This document shows, piece by piece, positions 36,232 to 47,830 of a stretch of 64,000 nt of DNA. The stretch comes from Argentina anserina. Taxonomy: Eukaryota > Streptophyta > Magnoliopsida > Rosales > Rosaceae. The notes beneath the pieces were generated by a model. The model was given only the letters and a program-made list of their open reading frames with translations, searched no databases and was not told the origin of the DNA. Positions within the stretch are counted from its first letter, which is position 1. The number at the start of each line of letters is the position of its first letter. The stretch is from assembly GCF_933775445.1 (NCBI RefSeq), contig NC_065872.1, positions 4,650,001 through 4,714,000 of the forward strand, read 5' to 3'. Made by a program: the position numbers and the translations under genes.

Positions 36232-38277
36232 ATGAGTGCTGTTTCCAGCTCCTTCGTTTCACTTCAGAATTCCAAGACCCACTTCTTGACTGGTATCCCA
36301 TTTCATCCCCCCCTCTCTCTCTCTCTCTCTTACTTTCTTTAAATGTAAGATTTCAATCAAATTACTTGCATTTCAATCAATATCACCTCTTTTATATGCA
36401 AAAGGATCAATTGTGTTCTTTTACTATGATCTTTGACCCACTAAATTAGGCTTCTTTTCTCATAGATTATGAAACTGAAATGTAAGAATCACCCATTTCT
36501 GTGTTTTAATTGGTTATCTATAAATGAGTAGCGCGGGGTCAAGTATAGATACTTGAGCTAAGCAGTTGAATATGATGGGTAAAATTTGAAAGAATTCATA
36601 AAGGGTATAATCAAGAGTAGATGATTAGGCAAGTAACACTAGCAAGAAGTGGACTTTTTGAACTTTTAAGTGCACAGAGTTTGAAAGCTGGTGTCTTTTA
36701 GCTTCTGCATTGATCGCTTTCGCTAGGCACTTGAGCTTGTTTCTCCGGTTGTTAGTTGGGTTGTCTGAGATTGATGGTCTTTCAGCTTTGCTTATCACTC
36801 AGTGTACGATTTGCATGGTAGATAGAGTCTATGTCTGCAGCTTTGCCCGTGATGATCAAATGTGCAATTGGCTAAATGCTTGCATTGGATTTCTAAAATT
36901 CTATTTTTGTTGTTGCCCAATGCTTGATGCTAGGTTCGTCTTCGAAGCTGGTGAACCATTGTATTCTGAATGTTGCGCCCAGTAAGGTTACAGCAAACAA
37001 AAAGACTCTTGTTGTGCGAGCAGAGTATGGATATGCATTTCTATCTGTTGCTTAGGACAGTGTGTAGCAGTAACTATGAGAGATATGTGTGCACCAGCTA
37101 TCGGTGTACCTTCTTATGGTTTTTGAATATTATCCTTTTAGATTATTGAATCTCTTTCCTTTGCGTGTACAGTAGTGGGAAAAGTACTGCAGGTATCTTC
37201 GTTGGTGGATTTGTGTTGGGGGGCATAATTGTGGGAGCATTAGGCTGCGTCTATGCGCCTCAGGTATGATGAATTGTCATCCAGTGTCTATGCATCACTT
37301 ATTACTTGAATTTAGCATGTTCCTGCAGCTCTGCACTCTGGTTCTTGTGCAATGAGGACAAAGTTTCTTGCCATCTTCACCTATCAAAGATTTTTCCTTT
37401 TCGAGTATAGTGAAATGTTATGCAGTTATCTGGTTAACTGACATATGACATTGTAGTTAATTTGAAAAGCCGAGAGTCCAATGTGCACTTAAGGGCTATA
37501 ATGCTACATAGCTCATCAAAAGAGAAGCTAATATGCATATTGACTCCTAAACCATGCACTTGACTGACAACTGACATCCTTCCCAGATAAGTAAGGCACT
37601 TGCAGTAGCCGGAGCTGATAGAAAAGATTTGATGAGGAAGCTGCCAAAATTCATATATGATGAAGAGAAAGCTCTTGAGGTGAGTATTTATTTGTCCCGC
37701 ATTTAGCTTTTGCAATGGAAAAAGGTTCAGATTATGCAGTTCTTGAAATATAGGATGGCGAAAAAATTTATTTATCTTTTCAATGGAATCATAGTGTGAT
37801 TCTAAATGGCGCAAAAACATATTGTTAATGGATTGAATCCCAAACTCTCTAAGGAGGAGAAGTACTACTGACATACAAAGCCAATGGTGATATAGAGGAA
37901 CAATCTGTGTTTTTTTTTGTGATAGGAGGGTTCAGCTTGGATTCAGTGCATATATATTTTTATGCTGCTTTTAAGAATTAGAACTTTAAGGTTTTGGGTT
38001 AGAAGGTGAAATACTGAAAATAATCGAAATATTGTTGGCCAGCCTGCTAAAACTTATTGGATAATGTTGTTTGCTCAGCTGGTAATTAATTATGATAAAT
38101 CCGAATTATAAGGTTTAGGTTTTGTTTTGTGACTAACTGCAGAAAACTCGCAAAATACTGGCCGAGAAGATTGCACAGCTGAACTCTGCCATTGATGATG
38201 TTTCTGCCCAGCTGCATGCAGATGATGCCCCAAATGGAGTTGCAGTGTCTTCAGATGAAGTTGAAGCTTCCATATGA
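36232..38277 (+). CDS. Small plastid-targeted single-pass membrane protein (156 aa)
   Basis: Exons 36232-36292, 36934-37024, 37173-37263, 37587-37679 and 38143-38277, all GT-AG. The N-terminus ([20 protein letters not shown]) is Ser/Thr-rich without acidic residues and ends near VVRAD, which is typical of a chloroplast transit peptide (about residues 1-50). One glycine-rich transmembrane helix follows ([19 protein letters not shown], about 57-77). Then comes a charged region with [20 protein letters not shown] and a predicted coiled-coil helix (about 100-135). I recall similar uncharacterised plant proteins reported in the chloroplast envelope; the function is unknown. Intron 1 starts with a (CT)n-rich tract at 36308-36331. 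Confidence 0.85.
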
Positions 38278-38735
38278 TATGATAGTGGGACTTGTTACAT
38301 GTGTTTGCCATCGAGAAAATAATGTTTAAAATCTTCCTCTCGTTTGTTGACCTTGTTTATGTACATGATTGAATGCATAAAAGACAGCAGCTTCAGTAAT
38401 TTGAACACCATAACAGTTTCTGGTTTTCTTATTTGCTTCAACATCAATACATCATCTTATTGTTTGTATCAACAGGAAGCTGCCCATTGTTGCAAAAGGA
38501 GCCCTTTTTGCTTCTAGTGCATAGTTTGGTTGGGTTTCAAACCAAATGTGGAGGTATTTGGGTCGTCAATGAACACCCGTAATGATAAAAGATGACAAAA
38601 TTTTAGTTCTTTATTTGATCTTTGTATTTCATTTTCTCAACTTTTTAAATACCAGAAATTCTACCACACTTGAATACGTTGTCTTTTGTTCTCAATTCTT
38701 CGATGACGATATTCGATACACGAGTGTATACTACG
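38278..38735. other. 3' UTR and short intergenic stretch
   Basis: Holds the 3' UTR of the plastid protein gene, then AT-rich DNA up to the hAT element. The 8 bases 38728-38735 (atactacg) are the left target duplication of that element. Confidence 0.5.
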
Positions 38736-39124
38736 CAGGGGCGGAGCCACATGTAGGCCCCCCCGGGCCCGGACTCACCCCAATTTTTCTACTATTCATA
38801 TATTATATAGGTTATTTATTAAATATAGTAAATATGCAGTGTTAGTATTTTGATTAGTCCCGTAAGATTGCTTTACTATTAATATTACATTTTACTATCT
38901 TACAAATTAATCAAATTACATATTTTTTTATGAGTTCTGCATTGAATTTTATTTTTAAGATATGAAACATTTATCTTAAATTCATTTTTAGATTCTTTTG
39001 AAACTATTGAATAAGAGTTTAAAATTAATATGATATTAATGTTTTTTATTTTTCGAACTTATGATCAACGTTTTCGGTACTTTGTATCTAAACCCTCTAC
39101 GATCAAATCCTGGCTCCGCCCCTG
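38736..39124. mobile_element. hAT-type MITE (389 bp), Tip100-like ends
   Basis: Starts CAGGGGCGGAGCCA and ends TGGCTCCGCCCCTG, a perfect 14-bp terminal inverted repeat. CAGGGGCGGAG is, as I recall, the end of the Tip100 branch of hAT transposons. The flanks atactacg (38728-38735) and atcgtacg (39125-39132) agree at six of eight bases, the hAT target-duplication length. The interior is AT-rich and non-coding. Confidence 0.8.
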
Positions 39125-39132
39125 ATCGTACG

Positions 39133-40596
39133 CGTAGACCGGAGATCTTAAAAAATCTAGAGATCAGCCCATCACTCGGTACCTGACACAACAATATCAA
39201 TGTGTCATACACCGGTGTATCATAGACCGTAGATTCGTATAATGGAATCTGTAAATACATGAATATTAACTCCAGAAACAAAATAAAAGTAATGAAGAAG
39301 GGAATTCCATTGTCACAAGCAAGCAGAGAAATCGGCCAGTTGGAGTTGTTTCCACTTTCCAACTCGATCTTTGTTGTTTAACTTGAAGATTGTGGAAAAT
39401 CGAATCTCTATGATTCTTTAGTAATTAACATTGTGGGATCTAAACAGCAAGGAATTTAAGAATTATTAAGAATATGCACGAGACAAATCAAAGTCTGCAG
39501 CGCATGATCATCATGTGCTCGACTCCAAGAAGCCAAATTTGGACGTAAATGAAGGATGAGGAAACCAGAATGATCACAACTCTACTATGTTTGATCTGAT
39601 ATATCAAACAATTCAAATGAGTCGACAACGACAAAGAAAGGAGATTAATATAGAGTTTAAACACGTATATTAGAGCTGGCTATACTTATTACTTATTAGT
39701 TAGTTAAGCACATCATTCAAATTAACTAATTCAGCCAAATACGTGATTTGCTCTTCAACTTAATCAATACAAAATGATTTGTTCAAGTCGACAAACTTGA
39801 AATGAGTGACAAGTGACAACAGATGTGAAATCAAATACTGCTACTAGCTAGTCATAAAAAGAGGCGAATTGTACGTATAAGGTACATACTACAAAATAAT
39901 ACCTAAATAAACAATCTAAACTATAAAAACCACATGCGCATGCAGAGCACGAAAATTATATTTGAAACCGAATTCTTCCATGTACAGATGGACTACAGGG
40001 CAAGTGTAAGCGATCCAACACGTAAATGTAATATTACTTCTCAATGATTTTGATGTAATATTAGTTACTGTATTAATTTTTCGCCGAGATACATATTTAG
40101 ACATTTAGTATCATTCGGTTATTTGTTCGAATTAGCGCAAGTATGTATATGTCTGTGTTCTCACCGCTCTGAATTCCTAATATACAATACATTTTTCATC
40201 AGGACTTGTCACGTAAAATAGTTTTATTACGTTGGATATCAAGAAAAGAAAGGAAATGAACCTTCGCATGCAGTGGGTATCAAGGAAAGGAACATAAGAG
40301 GAATCGAGTTCCTTTATATCAATTCTTGAAATAAATTATTACGGTAGAGTCCGGTCGACCAGTCCATTCAGCTCCAACTTGACGACATTACATCTGATAT
40401 ATGCATGGATCAGTCCAAGTTTAATTAGCTAACTTTCAATCCCCATGATCGAGATCACGAGATGAGAACCACATGGAAGGCATAATAATGTGCTTGTCCT
40501 TTTATTCATTATGTTATCGTAATAGGAAAATTGATTTGGTTTAGTGATATAAATTAATAAGCTCATTGATCAAACTCTATGGTCGTTTACGTACTA
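39133..40596. other. Intergenic, nothing recognised
   Basis: AT-rich DNA with only short chance ORFs. No coding similarity and no repeat was found. Confidence 0.4.
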
Positions 40597-41033
40597 CTCC
40601 TAACAGCATCTTCCACCGTTTTGACAAAATTTATTTAAAATAGATAAGTAAATGTCAAAATTTTTAAAATAAATTATACTCAAACTCTAACCGTTAATCC
40701 ATTTTACATATTTATGTATTTATTACAAGTGAATAAAATATTATATAATCATATTTGTATAACCATAAATTATTTTATCTATTTAATTTGCTAGTTTGAA
40801 AATAAATGATTCAAAATTTTTATTATTTTGATTGGTTGTTATAAATAGTTGAGTTATTGGAGAAAGTATAACATTTACTTTTGCAAAAATTTGCAGCAAT
40901 TTCTCATTCTCTCTCATCAATTTCTCTATTTTTGAAAATGAGATGTATAATCTGTTGGAGTAGAAAAACCTAATATTCTCTAAAATTTCTATTTTTCTCT
41001 AAAATGTCAAAACTGTTAGAGATGGTCTAAGAG
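40597..41033. mobile_element. MITE-like element with about 30-bp terminal inverted repeats
   Basis: The left end ctcctaacagcatcttccac, followed by cgttttgaca, matches the reverse complement of the right end (ctcttagaccatctctaaca, then gttttgaca) at most positions. The interior is AT-rich and has no coding capacity. The ends resemble the gagcatctccaacag type seen in many plant MITEs. Target duplication not resolved, so the superfamily is left open. Confidence 0.6.
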
Positions 41034-41584
41034 TAAATCTTAAACATTATTTTCTCCTATGTATTGCTATTAATGCTGGTTATAAACTTATAATCAGATC
41101 CAAATGCTGAAACCCTTGTATGATAATTGCACAAGGCCTCAAGTCTTTCTTTATTTCTTTCTCCTAAAATTCTTATTACAAACTAATATTAATTTGAGGA
41201 CGGTCGATGTCAAATTATAGGGTGCCAATTAAATTCACGGTGGTCCGCCAAATTTTAGTGTTGACGTGTTGTGGCTTTAAGAACATGCATGATCATGTCT
41301 ATCAATCACACACATATTCCCAATGGTGTGCAATGATTCTGTAGTCACCAACTCACTAAACAATTTTAATGACTTAATCGATGCACAATATATAAAAAAT
41401 TGGTACAATGCACAATAAATTTTAGCCGTACCAAATGGCATATAAGTTGAAAAAAAAAACACTTCTCTCTAGCCTAGGTTTACCTAAGCTGTACTTTTAG
41501 AATAAAAATAACGTGCATGTTTTTCTCTCAAGAGATTTCCTACATTATAGAGTTTAAGGTAGAACGTTCCTATTTATATGAGTT
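41034..41584. other. Intergenic, nothing recognised
   Basis: AT-rich stretch between two transposon-like elements. No gene or repeat seen. Confidence 0.4.
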
Positions 41585-42766
41585 AATTTCGCAATCGGTA
41601 CCCAAATTATTGTGGCAAGGACAATGTAGTACCCAAATTCTGAGTTGTACCAATGTAGTACCCCAACTTATAATTCACTATCAACGAAGGGTCTGAACCC
41701 AATTTCCGTTACGGCTTCGTTATCTCGGTCACGTGTCCCGCACGTGACCACAAAAAAAATTTCAACATCGGTACCCAAACTCTTGTGGCAAGATCAATGT
41801 AATACCCCAGCTTTGAGTTGTACCAATGTAGTACCTAAACTTGTTTTTCTCTATCAACGAGGGGTCTGAAGCCAATTTCTATCACAACTCCATCTTCTGG
41901 GTTACGTGTCATAACTTCTCGTCTTTTCTCCTTTTCTTTTCATTCTCCTTCACTCTCACTCCTTCCACACTGTATTTATGAGCTCAGATTTCGAGGCAAA
42001 GCAACACTACGGGTTGTGTTTCTTCCAAACTCTTCAATCACGATGACGACTTCTCCCAGCTCGGCAGCTCCGCCTTGAGCCACAACATCGTCTCCCTCAC
42101 ATCCTCCACCTACGACATTCGAGGCATGTAAAGCGGCGCAGTCAGCGGTCGAGAATCTCATAGTGAAGTTATGCGATCGTGACGTGCCGATAGATCAAGG
42201 GTTCCAAAGAGAGGTGGAGGAGCTCGAAGATGGTGTTGGTGGTGAAGGAGGAGGCGGTGGGGATGAGAGGAGTGAAGCTCCTCGATGCCGCCCTGTGGTG
42301 GTGAGGCGTCCGGAGCATAATGAGAATGAGTTGGTGTTTTGCCCATTTTGTAAGTTGTTTCTTAATTCTAGATATTTATTGTAAGAGTTTCTTATTTATG
42401 ACCTTAGAACCCACATAGAGTTATTTAGGTAAATACCCTTTTTATTTTGATCCATAAGACGAAACCGTGACGTAAATTGGCCTCAGACCCCTCATTGATA
42501 GCGAAAAACGAGTTTGGGTACTACATTGGTACAACTCAGAGTTTGGGTACTACATTGACCTTGCCACAAGAGTTTGGGTACCGCTGTTGAATTTTTTGTG
42601 TAGTCACGTGCAGGACACGTGACCGAGATAACGGAGGTGTAACGGAAATTGGGCTCAGACCCTTCGTTGATAACGAATTACAAGTTGGGGTATTACATTG
42701 GTACAACTCAGAGTTGGGGTACTACATTGACCTTGCCACAATAATTTTGGTACCGATTGTGAACTT
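41585..42766. mobile_element. Foldback element (about 1.2 kb) with 300-bp arms and GC-rich core
   Basis: The arms at about 41585-41890 and 42465-42766 are inverted copies. Each arm holds two diverged direct units built from cggtacccaaa, ttgtggcaagg, caatgtagtaccccaa, gagttgtaccaatgtagtac and atcaacgaagggtctgaa. The core (about 41890-42465) is different: at 41980-42350 it is GC-rich and codon-like, with short open stretches such as SSALSHNIVSLTSSTYDIRG and AVENLIVKLCDRDVPIDQGF in different frames, broken by stops. This looks like captured host gene sequence between Mutator-like long terminal repeats (Pack-MULE type). The target duplication is unclear because the flanks are AT-rich. No transposase is present. 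Confidence 0.65.
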
Positions 42767-43037
42767 TTTTATTTATTTATTTACTCTATTAGAATTTTTT
42801 TTGTATAAAGGGTTTCTCATAAAAAAAACTATTTTGATACTTGAAATTAGAAAAAAAATCACTTAAATTTTCAAAATTATAAAAAAGTCAATTTTTTTTA
42901 AATCTCTTAAACTGTTGCCACTTAAAAACGTTTTTTGTTGCCAGTTGGCCTTCGCGGTATAGTGGATCAGAGAGAGTGTTACAGTGGAGAGAGAAAGAGA
43001 GCAAAATGAGGAAAAGGCGGCGAACATCGGAAAAAAA
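42767..43037. other. Intergenic, nothing firm
   Basis: AT-rich. Around 42948-42975 a short phrase (ggtatagtgg) recalls a tRNA D-arm but no cloverleaf follows. Confidence 0.3.
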
Positions 43038-43495
43038 AACGTTCGTCCCGTCCCGATCCCGTCCCGTTTCATAATAGTGGGATGTGACGTGGGACGAATA
43101 ATTTTTATCCCGCTTTGTCCCGTCCCGTCCCACCTTTAATAAAAACTTAAAAATTCTTATATATTTACATCAAAAATGAATCTAATTTATGTTCTTAATA
43201 ACTCCAAAATTATATCAACTCAAATAATAATGGTACATTATAATATTTTGAACATAATATGCATTTTTTGGTTAAAATTTCATTATTGAATATTACTTTG
43301 TTAATGAAAAATTAAAAATATAGGTTTTTATTTAACTTCATATGAAGGTGGGATTTGTCCCGTCCCGTCCCAACCGGGATTAATCCCGAGTGTGATGCAT
43401 TCTTAAAAACCTTCGTCCCGTCCCGATTCAAAAGAGTGGGACATGACGTGGGATGAGCCCCGTCCCGTCCCATCCAGTCCCGTGCCCACCCCTAA
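43038..43495. repeat. GTCCC-rich repeat pair, possible hAT MITE remnant
   Basis: Two diverged direct copies of about 85-95 bp (43038-43132 and 43411-43492) share cgtcccgtcccgat, gtgggacatgacgtgggatga and gtcccgtccca. The right end, gtgcccacccctaatga, equals the reverse of the TAGGGGTGGGCAC end found on many plant hAT MITEs. A matching left end was not found. Between the copies the DNA is AT-rich. Confidence 0.5.
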
Positions 43496-43498
43496 TGA

Positions 43499-43575
43499 TA
43501 GGTAGTGTAACAAAGGGTGTGACATGGAGGTGTGATAGGCAGTGTAACAAGGGGTGTGACAGGTAGTATGACATA
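43499..43575. repeat. Short tandem repeat of about 20-35 bp units
   Basis: Three diverged copies of ggtagtgtaacaaagggtgtgac-like text in tandem. Non-coding. Confidence 0.6.
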
Positions 43576-44603
43576 TCGAGAGAAATATTTAAATAAGTAA
43601 AATTATGTTAAAATTCAAAGGATATTGGTATGAGTATGCTCAGAATGAAAAGAATAACAAGAATTATAGAGTCTTGAGCTCCGGTTTCGCCAGAACAGCT
43701 TGAAGCACCACCATGGATCGCGACAGCCCCTTGCGAGGGTTGCTGTGTTTTGTACGGTGGTCGGTTCGGGATGAGTATGATATCAAATGAAAGAGGAGAT
43801 ATATATCTTTCCAACGGTACTAACTATACTTAAAAAATCCATCGCTGAATGACAAAGTTATAGCCAAAATTAAAAAAAGATGAAGAAAATTGAAGAAGAA
43901 AAAAAAGTGTCAAAAATGACAAAACAGTTCGGAAAATATAAAAGAAATGACTATTTTCTATTTTTTTAAACATGATTGATTATTTTATAATTCCAATTAA
44001 AATAAAATGATTTTTTTCGAATTAAAAAATAATTTTTTTTTTCTAATTTATGATGTGAAATTATACTATATTTTAATTTGTCCTTCTATAAAATGTGCAT
44101 GGTCCGATGCCCGATCATACTATTGTGAGTTTTTCTTCACCCCATGCCGCTTATATGTTATCGTCGTAAATTTACAAAATATAGCTTTCAGTACTTGCAA
44201 AAATAAAATGAAATTTTGATGACCACACTGTACGTGACCAAGTAAATCGAATTATAATACATGCGTGTCTATGTGTGTGTATATGCGCATGATAGTGTAG
44301 TGATGCATATGCACACGTAAGCCAACCACACACGTGTGAAATCCCATAACACTCGTAATGGGGAAAACTCCAACTTCATGTAGTCTCGTTTGTAGAAAAG
44401 AAAACTTCATATAGTCTCCAATCATGTCTATCATATAACGCCTTCACCAAATAGTTCTGTACAAATTGCATTATGAGATTGGGTTGAACACTTGTGTTCA
44501 TCACGATCACATACGTTGAAGGGTCTACGAATAATTCGATTCACAAATATAAGTGAGTCGTTCGATAATTTATAACACACATGTCATGAAATATGTTCTA
44601 CAT

Positions 44604-44637
<34 letters not shown>

Positions 44638-45677
44638 TCTGATTCTGATCAATGTCTACACTTCAATCGTTTTATTTTATTTCTTCATTTTGTTGGGAAA
44701 AATATTGATCATGACTACGTACCGGTAGTATTTGGTCCACCCAAATTCTTAGTTCTGCTGATAATATTCAAGTTGTTTATTTAGATTCAGATCGAACCTG
44801 CCTAAATCGATTTATCACATCAACATGTGGACTATTCGCTGGCGTGTACGTTTTTTGGTGAATTATAATTATTATATCATGGAAATCAAAGAGAGCAATA
44901 GTGATTTTGTAAGTAGTTAATTAATTGGATTCTTCTATATATGCAATGCAGGGGTTTGTTTTTTTGACAACAGCAATGCAGGTTGATCAGGAAGTTTTTG
45001 GTATTTTGCCAATAATGCTAGCTAGCTTGTTTTTGGGTCTCTGGGGACTGGGGTCTTCTAAAATAATGATGATCGAGTATAGTTTGTAGCGATTTGTCTA
45101 AAATAATAATGCTATATGCCGATACAGCATTAGAAGATGACTCGTGGCTAGGATGATCCAAAAAATATGAACTGTTTCTTTGATCATTGCTAAAGATTTT
45201 TGATGTACTTATCGAGCTACTGGTGTGATTCAATTCCCTTGACTACAGTTAATTACAGATGTGAACTTCTAAACTAACCCATCAAATGATTGTGAAACCA
45301 AATTAACATATGGAGGTGAAAAATAGTGATGTTCACGCATGTTGAAGTTGTCTAGCTAATTAATAAGCTCTTTCGGCCTCTATATATACTTGGATTCACT
45401 AACATGCATGGCATACCCTCTCTAGTATATTTAGAAAAAAAAAATAGCCAAACAGAAAAGTAGCTCTTCAATATTAGTACCACCACAGCTGAGAGCGCGC
45501 TAGCCACCATTGATTGTAGAGATTAACGCGAGAAAGGGAGAGAGTCCATCCAGGAGTCGATCTCTTGTGGTTTTGGATGGTGTTCATGTTTTCTCGCTCT
45601 TCCTTTTAATCATATCCTCCCCGGCCTCCTAAAGCTTTCCGCTCACTCCCTCCCATTTCTTTTCCGACGAAAGACGA
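43576..45677. other. Intergenic, AT-rich
   Basis: Includes a (TA)n run at about 44605-44631. No gene recognised. The last 200 bases (45480-45677) are pyrimidine-rich and look like a promoter and leader before the short open stretch at 45678. Confidence 0.4.
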
Positions 45678-45740
45678 ATGGCGATGATCGCCGGTGCCGG
45701 CCAACTAATTAACTCTTTAGCTTTCCAGACTCAATTTCAG
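45678..45740 (+). pseudogene. Possible orphan first exon (21 codons then a splice donor)
   Basis: An ATG in good context (acgaATGGCG) opens a 21-codon stretch (MAMIAGAGQLINSLAFQTQF and one more Gln), followed by cag and gtattg, a normal donor. The 200 bases before it are GC/CT-rich like a 5' leader. I could not find a matching second exon in the next 2 kb. It may be the 5' end of a truncated gene or chance. Family unknown. Confidence 0.2.
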
Positions 45741-46489
45741 GTATTGATTCATCGCATCGTGAATATTTATCTTGCATACATGTACACTTCAAGTTTCTGG
45801 TTTTTCTTCTCGTACGTACGTTCATGCGAATTCTGGGTTGCATTAAGTGATTTAATTCTCTAGCTAACTTAATAGTGATCAATAATCGTATCAAAAACAA
45901 ATAGTGATTAATACAGAAAAACAAATAGTGATATCCATGTTATTATATATCGTCATACTCTGCAATTTAGTTTTAGGAACAAGTATGTACTTGCAGACGA
46001 TGGAGTCTGACATTTTATTGCAGACTTATCTGCATGCATTTCTCTCTACCACAGTTCAATATAGTCTCATAATTATTTGTCTTTTTTCTTTTACAAAGAA
46101 AAGGAAACAAAACGAGAGAGATTCCTGGTCTTACTCACATTACCGTCTGTTATATATGGAAGAAAGAGAAACCACAGCTAGCTTTGCGTTATGAACAAGC
46201 TCCACGTAAGATCTGAGTTCGCGTATTGACGTAATACCCAGTAGCCATCATGATTCTTCTTCTTCTGCTCCTTTTATATTCTTATCTCAGAAGAGTGAGA
46301 AGACAAAGGATGATGATAACGAAAACTCATTCCACGTCATTAAGATATGACATATTCTCTTACATGTATGCAAAATCGATTCCTCAAACAACATGTACGT
46401 AGATCTAGCGATAAGTGAGGACTTACGTGTGAAGGTGGCACATTAACGTGTCGGTACTAGAATGACCCTCTCTTTCGTAGAAACATTGG
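45741..46489. other. Intergenic, nothing recognised
   Basis: AT-rich, only short chance ORFs. No downstream exon for the stretch at 45678 was identified. Confidence 0.35.
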
Positions 46490-46770
46490 GAGGTTAATTT
46501 CTAGATAGGAAAATGTTTTAGCGTTAATGAGACGTCAAATTTGGCGCCTCAATCATATATGGCGTGTCACATCATTAATTAAAATAATTATAACATGTCA
46601 GATTTAAATAAAAAGACAATCATAACTTTGTTAATCAAATAACTCTATATTACAGTATTATAAAAAAAATTGTGGCTCTTTTTTTTAAATCATTTTTATC
46701 ACGATAATGCTTCTGAAATGTAATAAAAAAATTTGATATCTACAAAAATATGATTAAAAAAATATTTTTA
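46490..46770. mobile_element. Second, single-arm copy of the repeat element seen at 1-870
   Basis: Read in reverse, this segment matches about 600-870: a gctaaaacatttt outer end, gaggcgccaaatttgacgtc (compare ttgcggcgccggatctggcg), then gttatgattgtctttttatt. It also matches 1-160 directly (acaatcat, ctttgttaat, tattataaaaa, atcatttttat, acaaaaatatgatt). No opposite arm was found to the right, so it is probably truncated. Confidence 0.55.
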
Positions 46771-47830
46771 TCAAAATAAAACTATTTCATCTAATAAAAA
46801 AAATATTAGTGTGCGCATTATTCGTCTTAAATATTTTTTTAGAGATTTTTCATATTTTTGTAATTTAAAATTTAATAGAAAATATATGGTAATCATCAAT
46901 ACAATTTTGATTGACACTATTCGATGTAAAAAATTGAAGAAAAATATGTTAGTTGGTTAATCTTTTGAATTTACTTGTTTTTGTACATATTCAGATTTGT
47001 GGCCTAGCATTATGTTTCTGTCGATTCAATTATTCACTTTCTGAAGGCAAGCGAACCAATGACTTATGTCCTGTCCTAATCTTTTAGCTAATTTTGTTCA
47101 AATTATGTGAACGTCTACATTTCCCTGCCTTTAGAATTCGGGTCAAAAGCACCGGAATTTGAAAGTGAACCATATTCTGGAGTCTTCAGAATCATTTGGT
47201 TGGGTACAACTATACTTCATATTCATCTAGATCGACCATTAATGTATTTGCATATTAATTACCATATAAAGAGATATTAAGGGGAATAGGGTCATTTATA
47301 GTATGTCCAGCCAAGTTTCACTCCAATTGGGTTTCAGCATTCAAATTCTCAAGCCAGGTAATAATACAGAAAAGAATATTTGTGCTAAAATCCGAAGAGA
47401 GAAAATAAGATTTTTGTTTTTGACACCTTCTAAGAAAATTGAGATTTGTCCAATAACTTGGGGAAATAATAGAGACGAGAGCTTACTGATGGAATATGGT
47501 ACTGAAGCACGTCTTGACAAATGTTACGTACTTTCATGGCTATTTCCTAGAGAAGTTCACAAGCATAGCCTTTTACACACTGGCACTTTCCCAGTAAAAT
47601 ATAAAGCTCACTACTACGATTTTAATCTGCTCTGGATTTTCCTTCTTAAATCATCATTTGGTTTTCTTCTGTTTCACAGGTTGTTGCTTCTTGTCTATTG
47701 GAATTGTTCTAGCAAAGTAAGAAAAGGGTTTTAAAGCTTCTCAACCAGAGCTTAAACACTTCCAAAAGCTAGCACATTGCAGCTGAGATTTAACTAAACA
47801 AAAGGAAAACAAAAGCTACATTAGGGAAAG
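46771..47830. other. Intergenic and upstream region of the PILS gene
   Basis: Mostly AT-rich. An ORF of 143 codons at 47303-47734 directly upstream of the PILS start has no recognised domain and biased composition; it most likely lies in promoter or 5' UTR sequence. About 100 bases of leader precede the PILS start at 47831. Confidence 0.4.

Noticed and set aside
42948..42990. tRNA-like start (ggtatagtgg)
   Set aside because: No anticodon stem or T-loop with the right spacing follows.
47303..47734. 143-codon ORF just upstream of the PILS gene
   Set aside because: Composition is biased, no family resemblance, and it sits where promoter and leader are expected.
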